A stretch of 64,000 nt of DNA, taken from positions 124,001 through 188,000 of the forward strand of contig JAIUPN010000006.1 of assembly GCA_020160755.1 (NCBI GenBank), given 5' to 3'. Shown here one piece after another: positions 26,590 to 35,798 of this stretch. The notes below the pieces were generated by a model. It saw nothing but the letters and a program-made list of their open reading frames with translations. It was not told where the DNA came from and did not search any database. Position 1 is the first letter of the stretch; each line of letters begins with the position of its first letter. A program made the position numbers and the translations under genes. The DNA comes from Pseudomonadota bacterium. GTDB taxonomy: Bacteria > Pseudomonadota > Alphaproteobacteria > Sphingomonadales > Sphingomonadaceae.

Positions 26590-27960
26590 ATGACAGTCAA
26601 AACGCTCCCCACCCAGCCGAAGGTCGGCATGGTCTCGCTCGGCTGCCCCAAGGCGCTCGTCGACAGCGAACGGATTCTGACCAAGCTCCGCGCCGACGGC
26701 TACGGCCTGTCACCCGATTATGCGGGCGCCGACGTCGTGCTCGTCAACACCTGCGGCTTCCTCGACTCGGCGAAAGAAGAAAGCCTCGAGGCGATCGGCG
26801 AAGCGATGGCCGAGAACGGCCGCGTCATCGTCACCGGCTGCATGGGCAATGAGGCCGAGGTCATTCGCGCGCGCTTCCCCAACGTACTCGCGGTCACCGG
26901 CGCGCATCAGTATGAGCAGGTCGTCGACGCGGTCCACGACGCTGCACCGCCGACGCAGGGCCCGTTCGTCGACCTCGTCCCCGAGGGCGGGCTGAAGCTC
27001 ACGCCGCGCCACTACAGCTATCTGAAGATCAGCGAAGGCTGCAACCACAGCTGCTCCTTCTGCATCATCCCCGATCTGCGCGGTAAACTCGTCAGCCGCC
27101 GTATCGACGCGGTGCTGCGCGAGGCCGAAAAGCTCGTCGCCGCAGGAACCAAGGAACTGCTGGTGATCAGCCAGGACACCTCGGCTTATGGCGTCGATAC
27201 GCGCCACGATCCGCGCGAGTGGAAGGGCCGCGAAGTCCGCGCCCATATGACCGACCTCGCGCGCGAACTCGGCCAGCTCCGGACCAGCGAAGGCCGCGCT
27301 CCGTGGGTGCGCCTTCACTATGTCTATCCCTATCCGCACGTCGACGCGGTGATCCCGCTGATGGCCGAAGGGCTTCTGACCCCCTATCTCGACATTCCCT
27401 TCCAGCACGCGGCGCCGAGCGTCCTCAAGCGCATGAAGCGCCCCGCGAATGAAGCGAAGGTGCTCGAACGGCTCAAGAACTGGCGCGCGATTGCGCCTGA
27501 CATCTCGATCCGCTCGAGCTTCGTCGTCGGCTTCCCCGGCGAGACCGAGGCCGATTTCCAGTATCTGCTCGACTGGCTCGACGAAGCGCAGCTCGACCGC
27601 GTCGGAGCCTTCCGTTTCGAACCCGTCGCGGGCGCGCAGGCGAACGCACTCGACGATCAGGTGCCCGAAGAGGTCAAGGAAGAACGCTACCAGCGCATCA
27701 TGGCCAAGACCGCCGCGATCAGCGCCGCGAAGCTCGAAGCCAAGATCGGCCGCACCCTCCCTGTCATCATCGACGAAGTTGGCGAGGCGGACGAGGACGG
27801 CAGCATCGGCGCGACCGGCCGCTCGCAGGCTGATGCGCCCGAGATCGACGGTCACGTCTATCTCCGCGACGTCGCCGCGACGCTGAAAGCCGGCGATATT
27901 GTCGATGTCGCGATCGAGGACGCCGACGAGCATGACCTGTTCGGGGTGGTCGCGGGCTAA
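26590..27960 (+). CDS. rimO: Ribosomal protein S12 methylthiotransferase RimO
   Basis: RimO is a radical-SAM enzyme with two iron-sulfur clusters that adds a methylthio group to an aspartate of ribosomal protein S12. In the 456-residue product the N-terminal cluster domain starts [16 protein letters not shown], with further cysteines in [10 protein letters not shown] and VTGCMGN. The radical-SAM motif is [15 protein letters not shown] (CxxxCxxC). A C-terminal TRAM domain (from about residue 385, [15 protein letters not shown]) completes the family layout. No co-transcribed partner; the next gene starts 66 bases later. Confidence 0.97.
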   Translation: MTVKTLPTQPKVGMVSLGCPKALVDSERILTKLRADGYGLSPDYAGADVVLVNTCGFLDSAKEESLEAIGEAMAENGRVIVTGCMGNEAEVIRARFPNVLAVTGAHQYEQVVDAVHDAAPPTQGPFVDLVPEGGLKLTPRHYSYLKISEGCNHSCSFCIIPDLRGKLVSRRIDAVLREAEKLVAAGTKELLVISQDTSAYGVDTRHDPREWKGREVRAHMTDLARELGQLRTSEGRAPWVRLHYVYPYPHVDAVIPLMAEGLLTPYLDIPFQHAAPSVLKRMKRPANEAKVLERLKNWRAIAPDISIRSSFVVGFPGETEADFQYLLDWLDEAQLDRVGAFRFEPVAGAQANALDDQVPEEVKEERYQRIMAKTAAISAAKLEAKIGRTLPVIIDEVGEADEDGSIGATGRSQADAPEIDGHVYLRDVAATLKAGDIVDVAIEDADEHDLFGVVAG

Positions 27961-28026
27961 GGCATAATATTGGAACGGCTTTTACTATTCGATGTTAGGT
28001 AGAATGCATCGAACAGGGGCTGTACC

Positions 28027-29499
28027 ATGCGCGCCAAGGCATTTGTTGCACTGCTATTGATGGGCTCGCTCGCCGCCTGCGACCGCAAGACCGACATCGA
28101 GGCGCCGCCGCGGGCGACCGATGAGGCGCCCTCCCCCTCGCAGAAATCGCTGATCGCGGTGCCGATCAACGCCAACACCGCCTCGCTCAAGCAGGCGCTC
28201 GAACGCGCGGTTCCGAAGACGCTGTGGACGATCAACCGCCACGAGCGTGCGTGCGTGAAGCCGCAGCAAGTCAAGGTCTTCGGCAAGAAGGTCAAGGTCA
28301 CCCCGCCGATCGCGTGCACGATCGTCGGGCAGGTCACGCGTGGGCCGCTTCGGCTGCGTGGTGAGGGCGCCGAGATCGTCGTCGATGTACCATTGAACGC
28401 CCGGATCGCCGCGCGCGACGTCGGCGGGGTGCTGAAGGGCGAAACCGCAACCGGCGCCGCGATGGCGCACGCGCGCATCCGCGTCGGACTCACCCCCGAC
28501 TGGCGCACGCAGGGCAAGGCACGCATCACCTATGGCTGGACCAGGGCACCGGGGATCGACTTCCTCGGCAAACGGATCACCTTCACCGACGAGGCCGACG
28601 CCAAGCTGAAGCCGGTCGTAGCAGGCATCGAACGCGAGGTAACCCGCGAGATCGCCAAACTCGACATCCGGAAACAGGCCGCCGATATCTGGCGGCAAAG
28701 CTTCACCGCGCTCGAACTCAACCGCGAAAACCCGCCGGTGTGGATGCGCGTCACGCCGCAGCGTATCCTGTACGGCGGCTACCGCATCGACGGGCAACGC
28801 ATGAACCTCAACCTGGGGATGGAGGCGATCACCGAAACCTTCGTCTCAGGCCGCCCGACCGATCCCGCACCGACCCCGCTGCCGCGGCTCGTCCGCGAAA
28901 CGCCGAAGCCGCATCTCGACGTGCGCGTGCCGGTGATCGCCGACTATGCGCAGCTCCAGCCCGTCGTCGATCGCACGCTCGCCAAACGGTCGAAGCGGCC
29001 GTTCGCGCTGCCGAAACTCGGTCCGATGATGGTGACGTTCGGCAAATCGACCATCTATGCCGCCGCGGGCGGCCGGGTCGCGGTCGGGGTCGACGTCGAA
29101 GCGAAACTGGAAATGCGGTCGGGCGAACCGACGCGCGGCCGCATCTGGATGACCGCGGTCCCGGCGAACAAGCCGGGTTCGGCCGAGGTCCATTTTGCCG
29201 ACCTCGTCATCAACGGCGATACCGACGGCGTGGGCGGCGACCTGCTCATCCTGCTCGGACAGAGCGAGGGGTTCGCCCCGCTGATCGCCGAGGCGCTGAC
29301 GCAGAATTTCACGAAAGATCTGGACGAGCTGCAGGTCAAGATACGCCGCGCGGTCGACCAGCGGCGCGAGGGCGCCTTCGTGATCCGTACCCGCGTCGAC
29401 AGCTTCGAGACGGGCGAAATCAAGGCCTATGGCAACGGGCTTTACCTGCCCGTGCGGATGGTCGGCGGGGCGAGCGTCGATTATCGTCCGGCGAAATGA
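28027..29499 (+). CDS. DUF4403 family lipoprotein
   Basis: A 490-residue exported protein. The signal sequence MRAKAFVALLLMGSLAAC ends in a lipobox (SLAAC), so it should be lipid-anchored. The body matches DUF4403: two similar halves of about 200 residues with repeated VPLNARIAARDV/VPVIADYAQLQPVVD-type strands, reminiscent of BPI/TULIP-like lipid-binding barrels, which is inference. The C-terminus ends GEIKAYGNGLYLPVRMVGGASV, a family hallmark. Its stop codon abuts that of the convergent phosphate transporter with no base between them. Confidence 0.85.
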   Translation: MRAKAFVALLLMGSLAACDRKTDIEAPPRATDEAPSPSQKSLIAVPINANTASLKQALERAVPKTLWTINRHERACVKPQQVKVFGKKVKVTPPIACTIVGQVTRGPLRLRGEGAEIVVDVPLNARIAARDVGGVLKGETATGAAMAHARIRVGLTPDWRTQGKARITYGWTRAPGIDFLGKRITFTDEADAKLKPVVAGIEREVTREIAKLDIRKQAADIWRQSFTALELNRENPPVWMRVTPQRILYGGYRIDGQRMNLNLGMEAITETFVSGRPTDPAPTPLPRLVRETPKPHLDVRVPVIADYAQLQPVVDRTLAKRSKRPFALPKLGPMMVTFGKSTIYAAAGGRVAVGVDVEAKLEMRSGEPTRGRIWMTAVPANKPGSAEVHFADLVINGDTDGVGGDLLILLGQSEGFAPLIAEALTQNFTKDLDELQVKIRRAVDQRREGAFVIRTRVDSFETGEIKAYGNGLYLPVRMVGGASVDYRPAK

Positions 29500-30513
29500 T
29501 CAGAACAGCCGCGTGATCCCGTAAAAGGCCGCCGCGACGACCGCGCTCGCCGGGATGGTGATGAACCACGCCGCGACGACATTGCCCGCCACGCCCCAGC
29601 GCACCGCGCTGGCGCGGCGCGCGACGCCGGCGCCGATGATGCTGCCCGTGATCGTGTGCGTCGTCGACACCGGGATGCCGAGCAGGCTGGCGGTGAAGAC
29701 CATGATCGAACCGCCGGTCGACGCTGCGAAGCCCTGATGATGCGACAATTTGGTGATGCGCCCGCCCATCGTCTCGATGATCTTCCACCCACCCGACAGC
29801 GTGCCGAGCGCGATCGCGACATAGCAGCTGAACGCCACCCAGTGCGGGATATGGAATTCGCCGCCGAGATAGCCCGTCGAATAGAGGAGGACGGTGATGA
29901 TCCCCATCGTCTTTTGCGCGTCGTTCAGCCCGTGGCTGATCGAATAGGCGGCAGACGACAGAAGGTGCAGGCGGCGGAAGGTCGTTTCGGCAAATTTCGC
30001 CGTCGCGCGGCGCAGCGCCCAGCTGCTGAGCAGCATCACGAGCATCGCAAGCAGCATACCGAGCAAAGGCGACAGGAAGATCGCGATGACGGTCTTGTTG
30101 AGCCCGGTCCACTCGATCCCTTCGAACCCGGCGTGCGCCACGCCCGCACCGACGATCCCGCCGACCAGCGCATGGCTCGACGACGACGGAATGCCCTTGA
30201 GCCAGGTCACGACGTTCCAGAACATCGCGCCGACGAGCGCGCCGAACACCACCGCCGGGGTCACGAGATCCTTGTCGATGATCCCCTTGCCGATCGTCTC
30301 AGCAACCTTGTGCAGTTCGGGGAAGATGACCGACAGGAAATAGGCCGCAAAGTTGAAGAAGGCGGCGAAGAGCACCGCCTGTACCGGCCGCAGCAGCCGC
30401 GTCGCGACGACGGTTGCAATGCTGTTGGCGGCGTCGTGCAGGCCATTGAGAAAATCGAACGCCAGCGCGAGGATGACGAGGCCGACGAGGAGCGGGAACG
30501 CGAGTTCGTGCAT
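29500..30513 (-). CDS. PiT family low-affinity inorganic phosphate transporter
   Basis: A 337-residue Na+- or H+-coupled phosphate permease with about ten hydrophobic segments. The duplicated PiT signature is seen as FDFLNGLHDAANSIATVVATR near the N-terminus (shown in the family as GxxDxAN) and SHGLNDAQKTMG in the second half. SSSHALVGGIVGAG and VSTTHTITGSIIGAG are the paired inner repeats. It begins 15 bases after the Nudix-DUF47 gene, a classic accessory partner, and should share its promoter and the Pho-box at 31699-31738. That would make this a phosphate-starvation-responsive PiT. Confidence 0.94.
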   Translation of the reverse strand: MHELAFPLLVGLVILALAFDFLNGLHDAANSIATVVATRLLRPVQAVLFAAFFNFAAYFLSVIFPELHKVAETIGKGIIDKDLVTPAVVFGALVGAMFWNVVTWLKGIPSSSSHALVGGIVGAGVAHAGFEGIEWTGLNKTVIAIFLSPLLGMLLAMLVMLLSSWALRRATAKFAETTFRRLHLLSSAAYSISHGLNDAQKTMGIITVLLYSTGYLGGEFHIPHWVAFSCYVAIALGTLSGGWKIIETMGGRITKLSHHQGFAASTGGSIMVFTASLLGIPVSTTHTITGSIIGAGVARRASAVRWGVAGNVVAAWFITIPASAVVAAAFYGITRLF

Positions 30514-30528
30514 GGTGGGCGCCCCCGC

Positions 30529-31653
30529 TTATGCGTGGTCGATGACCAGGCCGTCGATTTCGTTCGCGACATCCTCGAAGCTGTCGGTGACGCGTTCGAG
30601 ATGGCGGAAGAGTTCGCGCGTGATCAGGAAGCGGGTCGGGTTCGACTCGCCATGCTCGCGGAACAGACGCTTGAGCCCGGCGGCGTGAATCTCGTCGGCA
30701 TGGCCTTCCATCCGTACCAGCCGCTCGGTCAGTTCGTGGAGGCGCGGGCCGTTGGCGCCGATGTTGCGGAGCAGCGGCAGCGCTTCGGCGGTCAGCCGCG
30801 CGGCGTCTACGATGATCCCCGCGATGTCGCGCATCTCGGGTTCGAATTCGGTGACGTCGTACAGGTCGACCGCGCCCGCAGTTTTCTGCATCTCGTCGAT
30901 CGCATCGTCCATCGAGGCGATCAGGTCGGTAATCGCGCTGCGGTCGAACGGGGTCAGAAAGGTGCGGCGGACGGTCTGGAGAACTTCGCGGGTGATCGCG
31001 TCGGCATCATGCTCGCGCTCGATGATTTCCTGGACATGGTCGGCCATACCCTCACCGCCCTGCAACATGCGCGACAAGGCGTTCGCCCCGGCGACAAGCG
31101 TTGCGGCGTGGCTTTCGAACAATTCAAAGAAATTTCCCTGTCGCGGCAGCAAACGCTGAAACCATGCGAACATCCAGCTAACCCCTGTCTTGTCTGCTAC
31201 ATTTTCGACGACCCCGCGCGGCTGGGCGACGGCGCGGAAACCGCCATCGCCGAACGAGCGGATCAGCGCCTGCAAATCGGGTTCTTCGACCGCCGACGCA
31301 GCGTCGCGGAACGAGAACCATTTGCGGTCGCGTTCGTCCATTTCCTTCCAGTCTTCGAGCTCGTTCGTCACCGCGAGCGGGAAGACTTCGACATTATACA
31401 TGATCGACGCGCCGTTAGCGCGGCGCTTGCGATATTCATAGCTGCCGATCGGCGTCGGGCACACGGCGCCGATCACCCCCGCCTCTTCCTCGGCTTCGAC
31501 CGCGGCGGCGGCGTGGCGCGTCATGCCGGTCAGCGGATTGCCCTTCGGCACCACCCAGCGCTTCGTTTCGCGCGAGGTGATCAGCAGGATCTCTGTCGGT
31601 CCGTCCTGTGCGGGTCCGCCGAATCGATAGGGAAGGACGGCGATCTGACGCAT
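30529..31653 (-). CDS. Nudix hydrolase fused to DUF47 (PhoU-like) phosphate-transport accessory protein
   Basis: One uninterrupted 374-codon frame. Residues 1-135 are a Nudix domain of the DIPP-like type (RWVVPKGNPLTG, then VEAEEEAGV). The box is degenerate: Met replaces the first Glu and Val replaces the Arg, while the catalytic Glu residues stay. A linker of about 25 residues leads to Met161 (31173), where a complete DUF47 domain begins MFAWFQRLLPRQGNFFELF and ends NEIDGLVIDHA. DUF47 proteins partner PiT transporters, and the PiT gene follows 15 bases later. Met161 has AGGGG eight bases upstream, so a separate DUF47 protein could also be made from the same message. Confidence 0.85.
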   Translation of the reverse strand: MRQIAVLPYRFGGPAQDGPTEILLITSRETKRWVVPKGNPLTGMTRHAAAAVEAEEEAGVIGAVCPTPIGSYEYRKRRANGASIMYNVEVFPLAVTNELEDWKEMDERDRKWFSFRDAASAVEEPDLQALIRSFGDGGFRAVAQPRGVVENVADKTGVSWMFAWFQRLLPRQGNFFELFESHAATLVAGANALSRMLQGGEGMADHVQEIIEREHDADAITREVLQTVRRTFLTPFDRSAITDLIASMDDAIDEMQKTAGAVDLYDVTEFEPEMRDIAGIIVDAARLTAEALPLLRNIGANGPRLHELTERLVRMEGHADEIHAAGLKRLFREHGESNPTRFLITRELFRHLERVTDSFEDVANEIDGLVIDHA

Positions 31654-31698
31654 GAGGTTTCATCCTTTCCGCTGAATTTCGGGCGCGCAAGGCCATGG

Positions 31699-31738
31699 GT
31701 GACAAAGTGGTTACGCCCCTATGACAATAATGTGACAG
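31699..31738 (-). promoter_or_regulatory. Candidate Pho-box (PhoB operator) for the Nudix-DUF47-PiT operon
   Basis: Read on the minus strand, 31738-31721 is CTGTCACATTATTGTCAT, two TGTCA half-sites 11 bases apart with an AT-rich middle. This is very close to the proteobacterial Pho-box consensus. Another TTGTCAC lies at 31705-31699, exactly two further 11-base steps away. It is 46-85 bases upstream of the 31653 start, a proper place for PhoB activation. Confidence 0.7.
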
Positions 31739-31842
31739 CGACAAGGACGCTTCATCGCCGCCCCGCTTTCCGTAAACGTCAATTCGATTGCAAAATGAAA
31801 CGCGGTGCGTAATCTACCCGTCAAACATAGTTGGGAGACAGG

Positions 31843-33384
31843 ATGATGGCAGGCACGGCGACGATGGAACGCCACGCGGATGCGAACGCCGCACCGGTCG
31901 ATCAGGATGTGCTGATCGTCGGCGCGGGTATTTCCGGAATCGGCATGGCGGTGCATCTCCAGATGAATTGCCCCGACCGCAGCTTCGCGCTCGTCGAGCG
32001 CCGCGAACAACTTGGCGGCACGTGGGATCTCTTCCGCTACCCCGGCATCCGCTCGGACAGCGACATGCACACGCTCGGCTTTGTGTTCGAGCCATGGAAG
32101 CATGAAAAGTCGATCGCCGACGGGCCGTCGATCCTCGAATATCTTAACCGCATCGTCGACGAACGCCACATTCGCGAGCGGATCCGCCTCGGCAGCAAGG
32201 TCGTGGGCGCCGACTGGGACAGCCCCACGGCGCGGTGGACCGTGACGATGGAGGACAGCAAGGGCACGCAGTCGACCACGACCGCGCGCTGGCTTTACCT
32301 CGGTTCGGGATATTACGACTATGACGAGCCGTTCGACGCACAATTCGCGGGCCGCGAGGATTTTCAGGGCCAGATCATCCACCCGCAATTCTGGCCGAAG
32401 GACCTCGATTACAAGGACAAGAAGGTCGTCGTGATCGGGTCGGGCGCGACCGCGGTCACGATCGTCCCGTCGATGAAGGAAGCCGCGCACGTCACGATGC
32501 TCCAGCGCACGCCGACCTGGTATTTCATCCGGCCGGCCAAGGACGGTCTCGCGAACTTCCTCCGCAAGTTCCTGCCCGAGGAGCTTGCGTACAAAATCAC
32601 GCGCTTCAAGAATGTCCGGCTACAGGACCTCGCCTTCCGCCGCGCGCGCGAAAAGCCAGAGAAGGTCAAGGAATTCCTGACCAAGAAGCTGCAGGCGAGC
32701 CTTGGCGACCGCTACGACGCCGAAGCCTTCACCCCGCCCTATAACCCGTGGGACCAGCGCCTCTGCCTCGTCCCGGACGCCGATTTCTTCGAGGCGATGA
32801 AGGCCGACAAGGCGTCGGTGGTGACCGATCATATCGAAAAGTTCGACGCGACAGGCATCCAGCTCAAATCAGGCAAGCATCTCGACGCCGACATCATCGT
32901 CACGGCGACAGGGCTCAAGCTCGCGGTCGCCGGCAAGATCCCGGTGCGCGTCGACGGCGCGCCCGTCGATTGGCACGATCATTTCTATTACAAGGCCTGC
33001 ATGTTCTCGAACGTCCCGAACTTCTCGGCGGTGTTCGGTTATCTCAACGCGAGCTGGACGCTGCGCGCCGACATCGTGTCCGAATATGTCTGCCGCGTGC
33101 TCAACCATATGCGCGATACGGGGACCAGCGTCGCGACCCCCGCGCTCGCCGATCCGTCGAGCCTCGAGGAAGAGAATGTCTTCGACTTCTCGTCGGGCTA
33201 CATCCAGCGTTCGCTGCACATCATGCCCAAGAGCACGGTCGCGCTGCCCTGGCGGCTCAGCCAGAATTATGTGCAGGACCGGATCGACATGCGCACCGGC
33301 GCGATCGCCGACGGCGTGCTGAGCTTTACCAATGCGCAAGCGAAAGCAGCGGCGCCATCGGCGGAACTCGAAGCCGCGGAGTAG
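31843..33384 (+). CDS. Flavin-containing monooxygenase, Baeyer-Villiger type
   Basis: A 513-residue FAD/NADPH monooxygenase. It has the FAD-binding Rossmann motif GAGISGIG near residue 30 and the Baeyer-Villiger fingerprint FQGQIIHPQFWP (FxGxxxHxxxW with P) near residue 175. The NADPH-binding VVVIGSGATAVTI comes next, followed by the late ATG-type motif IIVTATGLKL. Such enzymes oxidise ketones to esters; the substrate is unknown. ATG at 31843 has GGGAG five bases upstream; the adjacent ATG at 31846 gives eight. It is divergent from the phosphate operon, and its promoter region overlaps the Pho-box. Confidence 0.92.
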   Translation: MMAGTATMERHADANAAPVDQDVLIVGAGISGIGMAVHLQMNCPDRSFALVERREQLGGTWDLFRYPGIRSDSDMHTLGFVFEPWKHEKSIADGPSILEYLNRIVDERHIRERIRLGSKVVGADWDSPTARWTVTMEDSKGTQSTTTARWLYLGSGYYDYDEPFDAQFAGREDFQGQIIHPQFWPKDLDYKDKKVVVIGSGATAVTIVPSMKEAAHVTMLQRTPTWYFIRPAKDGLANFLRKFLPEELAYKITRFKNVRLQDLAFRRAREKPEKVKEFLTKKLQASLGDRYDAEAFTPPYNPWDQRLCLVPDADFFEAMKADKASVVTDHIEKFDATGIQLKSGKHLDADIIVTATGLKLAVAGKIPVRVDGAPVDWHDHFYYKACMFSNVPNFSAVFGYLNASWTLRADIVSEYVCRVLNHMRDTGTSVATPALADPSSLEEENVFDFSSGYIQRSLHIMPKSTVALPWRLSQNYVQDRIDMRTGAIADGVLSFTNAQAKAAAPSAELEAAE

Positions 33385-33404
33385 CCGCCGGCGGGCGTGC
33401 TCGG

Positions 33405-34256
33405 CTATTCTCTTCCTCCGCTTCCGTTGATGGGGAGGAAGTCGCGGGCATATTCGTCCTTCAACGCGCGGACGAGCGCGCCGGTCACCGGCACGTTGAT
33501 CTTGTAACTGCCCTCGGCAAAGGGGCCGACCTCGTAAGGCGCGATCGCGATCGTCATCCGGTCGAGATAACGTCCGTCGGACGAGCCGAGCCACACCGTC
33601 TGCGCCGAAGCGGGCGGGCATTTGGCAAAGACACTGTCGGGCGCCTCGTCGGCGACGATGCCCTTCGCCGCCTTCGCGCGTTTGATGCCGGCGCAAAACT
33701 GATTCTTGATCGCCGCGTCGAACGCCTCGCCGCTCGTAAACAGGTCGAGCGGCTTAAGCCGCTTGCGCCGGTTGCGGTCCCAAAGCAGCGTATCGAAATT
33801 CGTCATTCCGTGCGCGCCGCCGGTATAGGTCTCTATCTCGGACGACAGGCTGAGGAACCGCGGCGTGCTGGTCACCCTTTGCCATGTCTGGCGATGACTA
33901 TGCGCGCGATAGGGATAATCGCCTTTCTCGGCCGCAGCCTTGTCGCGCCGCGCGGCAGCGACCAACGCCTCGCGCTTCGTCGCCCGGTCGCTGTCGAGCC
34001 ATGCGGCCAGTTCGGGGATCGCCGCCGCATCGCGCGGATAGGAATAGGCAAACTCGATCAGCTCGCCCTTTTCCTCGACGCTCGAGGCAGGAGCATTTTT
34101 CGCGGCGATATCGGCGGGCCCGTGCGGCGGTGCCCCCGGGACGACCGCCGCTGCGGCTTTCTCCGCGGGCGTCGGCTTGTCTTCGGAACAGGACGCCAAC
34201 AGCAAGGCGGTGGCGAGGATCGGAATGGCGGTGCGCCGGGAATTTGAAGTCGTCAT
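33405..34256 (-). CDS. DUF4163/DUF3298 (RsiV-like) lipoprotein
   Basis: A 283-residue lipoprotein: MTTSNSRRTAIPILATAL then LLASC as lipobox. After a Pro/Ala linker, a DUF4163-type domain (EFAYSYPRDAAAIPELAAWL) is followed by a DUF3298 domain with the marker YTGGAHGMTNFDTLLWD and the KPLDLF segment. The C-terminus ends APYEVGPFAEGSYKINVP, as in the family. RsiV of Bacillus uses this fold to bind lysozyme; here ligand binding is only inferred. The frame remains open upstream through the M17 peptidase gene, which is a shadow. It converges on the monooxygenase with a 20-base gap. Confidence 0.86.
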   Translation of the reverse strand: MTTSNSRRTAIPILATALLLASCSEDKPTPAEKAAAAVVPGAPPHGPADIAAKNAPASSVEEKGELIEFAYSYPRDAAAIPELAAWLDSDRATKREALVAAARRDKAAAEKGDYPYRAHSHRQTWQRVTSTPRFLSLSSEIETYTGGAHGMTNFDTLLWDRNRRKRLKPLDLFTSGEAFDAAIKNQFCAGIKRAKAAKGIVADEAPDSVFAKCPPASAQTVWLGSSDGRYLDRMTIAIAPYEVGPFAEGSYKINVPVTGALVRALKDEYARDFLPINGSGGRE

Positions 34257-34310
34257 GCAGGCATAACGCCGGGAATCGACAAAATATCCCAAGCGGCCTA
34301 GCACGGCCGC

Positions 34311-35723
34311 ATGACCGACTATTCCGACTTGATCCAGCCCGACAAGGGACAGGATGCGCGCACGATCCATCTCGTCGACAAGCAGGGCTATGACGCATGG
34401 CTGAAGGGCCGCAGCGCACGCGAACGCGCGCACCTCGCCGCGGTCGGTTTCAAACCCGATGCCTTCGTCCACGCGATCCTGCCCGGCGACGATCCCGAAA
34501 AATGGGCCGTCGTGACGACGGTCGCCAAGGTCGACAGCCTGTCGGCCTGGTGCCTCGCAAAGCTGGGCCAGATCCTTCCCGAAGGCCGCTATCGCCTCGA
34601 AGGCCGGCAGCCCGGCAAGGCGCTGTTCGGCTGGATGAGCGCGCAGTATCGTTTCGACACCTATAAATCGAACCCGCCCACCAAGGGGCCGCGCGTCCTG
34701 TTGACCAGCGACGTCGGCGCAATCGCCCCGCTGGTCGCCGAAATGCGCGCGGTCGCGCTCGTCCGCGACCTCGTCAACACGCCGGCCGCCGACATGGGGC
34801 CTGCGGCGATCGAGAAAGCCGCCGAGCGCATCGCGAAGGCGCATGGCGGCAAGCTCACCGTCACCAAGGGCGAAGCGCTCGAACAGGGCTATCCGATGAT
34901 TCACGCGGTCGGCCGCGCGGCTGCGAAGCATCACGCGCCGCGATTGATCGAGATCGCGTGGGGCAAGGAGGATCATCCCCGCGTCGCGCTCGTCGGCAAG
35001 GGGATCAGCTTCGACAGCGGCGGCCTCGACATCAAGCCCGCAGCAGGAATGCGGCTGATGAAGAAGGATATGGGCGGCGCCGCGCATGTCCTCGCGCTCG
35101 CCGAGCTGGTGATGGCGAGCGGGCTGCCCGTCCGCCTCCACTGCCTCGTTGCCGCCGCCGAAAATGCCATCTCTGCCGACGCATTCCGTCCGGGCGACGT
35201 GCTCAAGAGCCGCCTCGGCCTGACGGTCGAGATCGGCAACACCGACGCCGAGGGTCGGCTGGTGCTGGGCGATGCGCTCGCCAGAGCCGGCGAGGACAAG
35301 CCCGAACTGATCGTCGATTTCGCGACGCTGACGGGCGCTGCACGCGTCGCGCTCGGCCCCGATCTGCCGCCGCTTTTCGCCAACGACGATGCGCTCGCCG
35401 ACGCGATGCTGGCGGGCGGGATCGATCGCGACGACCCCTTGTGGCGGATGCCGCTGTGGGATGGCTATGCCGACCTGCTCGAAACCGACATCGCCGACCT
35501 GGGCAACGCGGGCAGTTCGCCCTTCGCCGGGACGATCACCGCGGCATTGTTCCTGAAGCGCTTCGTGCCGGAGGGCGCGCTCTGGGCGCATATCGACACC
35601 TTCGCCTGGCGGCCCGCGGCCAAGCATGGGCGCCCGAAAGGCGGCGCGGCGCTGGGGCTTCGCGCCGCATGGGCGATGCTTCAGTCGCGCTACGACCGGC
35701 GCGGGAAAACTGAACATTCTTGA
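34311..35723 (+). CDS. M17 family leucyl aminopeptidase
   Basis: A 470-residue cytosolic dimetal aminopeptidase. The C-terminal catalytic domain carries the metal-site motifs VGKGISFDSGGLDIKP and MKKDMGGAA (Lys and Asp ligands), and the family signature NTDAEGRLVLGDAL. The N-terminal macro-like domain from residue 1 to about 150 is divergent from PepA, matching the PepB-like alphaproteobacterial group. It removes N-terminal residues from peptides in protein turnover. It is divergent from the DUF3298 lipoprotein (54-base gap). The NlpC/P60 gene follows about 75 bases after its stop and may be co-transcribed. Confidence 0.94.
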   Translation: MTDYSDLIQPDKGQDARTIHLVDKQGYDAWLKGRSARERAHLAAVGFKPDAFVHAILPGDDPEKWAVVTTVAKVDSLSAWCLAKLGQILPEGRYRLEGRQPGKALFGWMSAQYRFDTYKSNPPTKGPRVLLTSDVGAIAPLVAEMRAVALVRDLVNTPAADMGPAAIEKAAERIAKAHGGKLTVTKGEALEQGYPMIHAVGRAAAKHHAPRLIEIAWGKEDHPRVALVGKGISFDSGGLDIKPAAGMRLMKKDMGGAAHVLALAELVMASGLPVRLHCLVAAAENAISADAFRPGDVLKSRLGLTVEIGNTDAEGRLVLGDALARAGEDKPELIVDFATLTGAARVALGPDLPPLFANDDALADAMLAGGIDRDDPLWRMPLWDGYADLLETDIADLGNAGSSPFAGTITAALFLKRFVPEGALWAHIDTFAWRPAAKHGRPKGGAALGLRAAWAMLQSRYDRRGKTEHS

Positions 35724-35798
35724 TAAAGCAGGGTCTGCTGGTCTAATGGCGCGCGATTGTCCGCAGTGCGCGGACATCGGGTTTACACAGGACGGCCA

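Noticed and set aside
29656..31812. 718-codon plus-strand frame over PiT and Nudix-DUF47 genes
   Set aside because: Runs antisense through two genes and their spacer; low-complexity Arg/Asp/His content; no known motif.
34257..35777. Upstream part of the 790-codon minus-strand frame containing the DUF3298 lipoprotein
   Set aside because: Only the last 283 codons make a signal peptide and family domains; the rest is antisense to the M17 peptidase.
35713..35798. A tRNA in the gap before the NlpC/P60 gene
   Set aside because: The stretch cannot form a cloverleaf and lacks the T-loop GTTCRA; no tRNA was found anywhere in the window.
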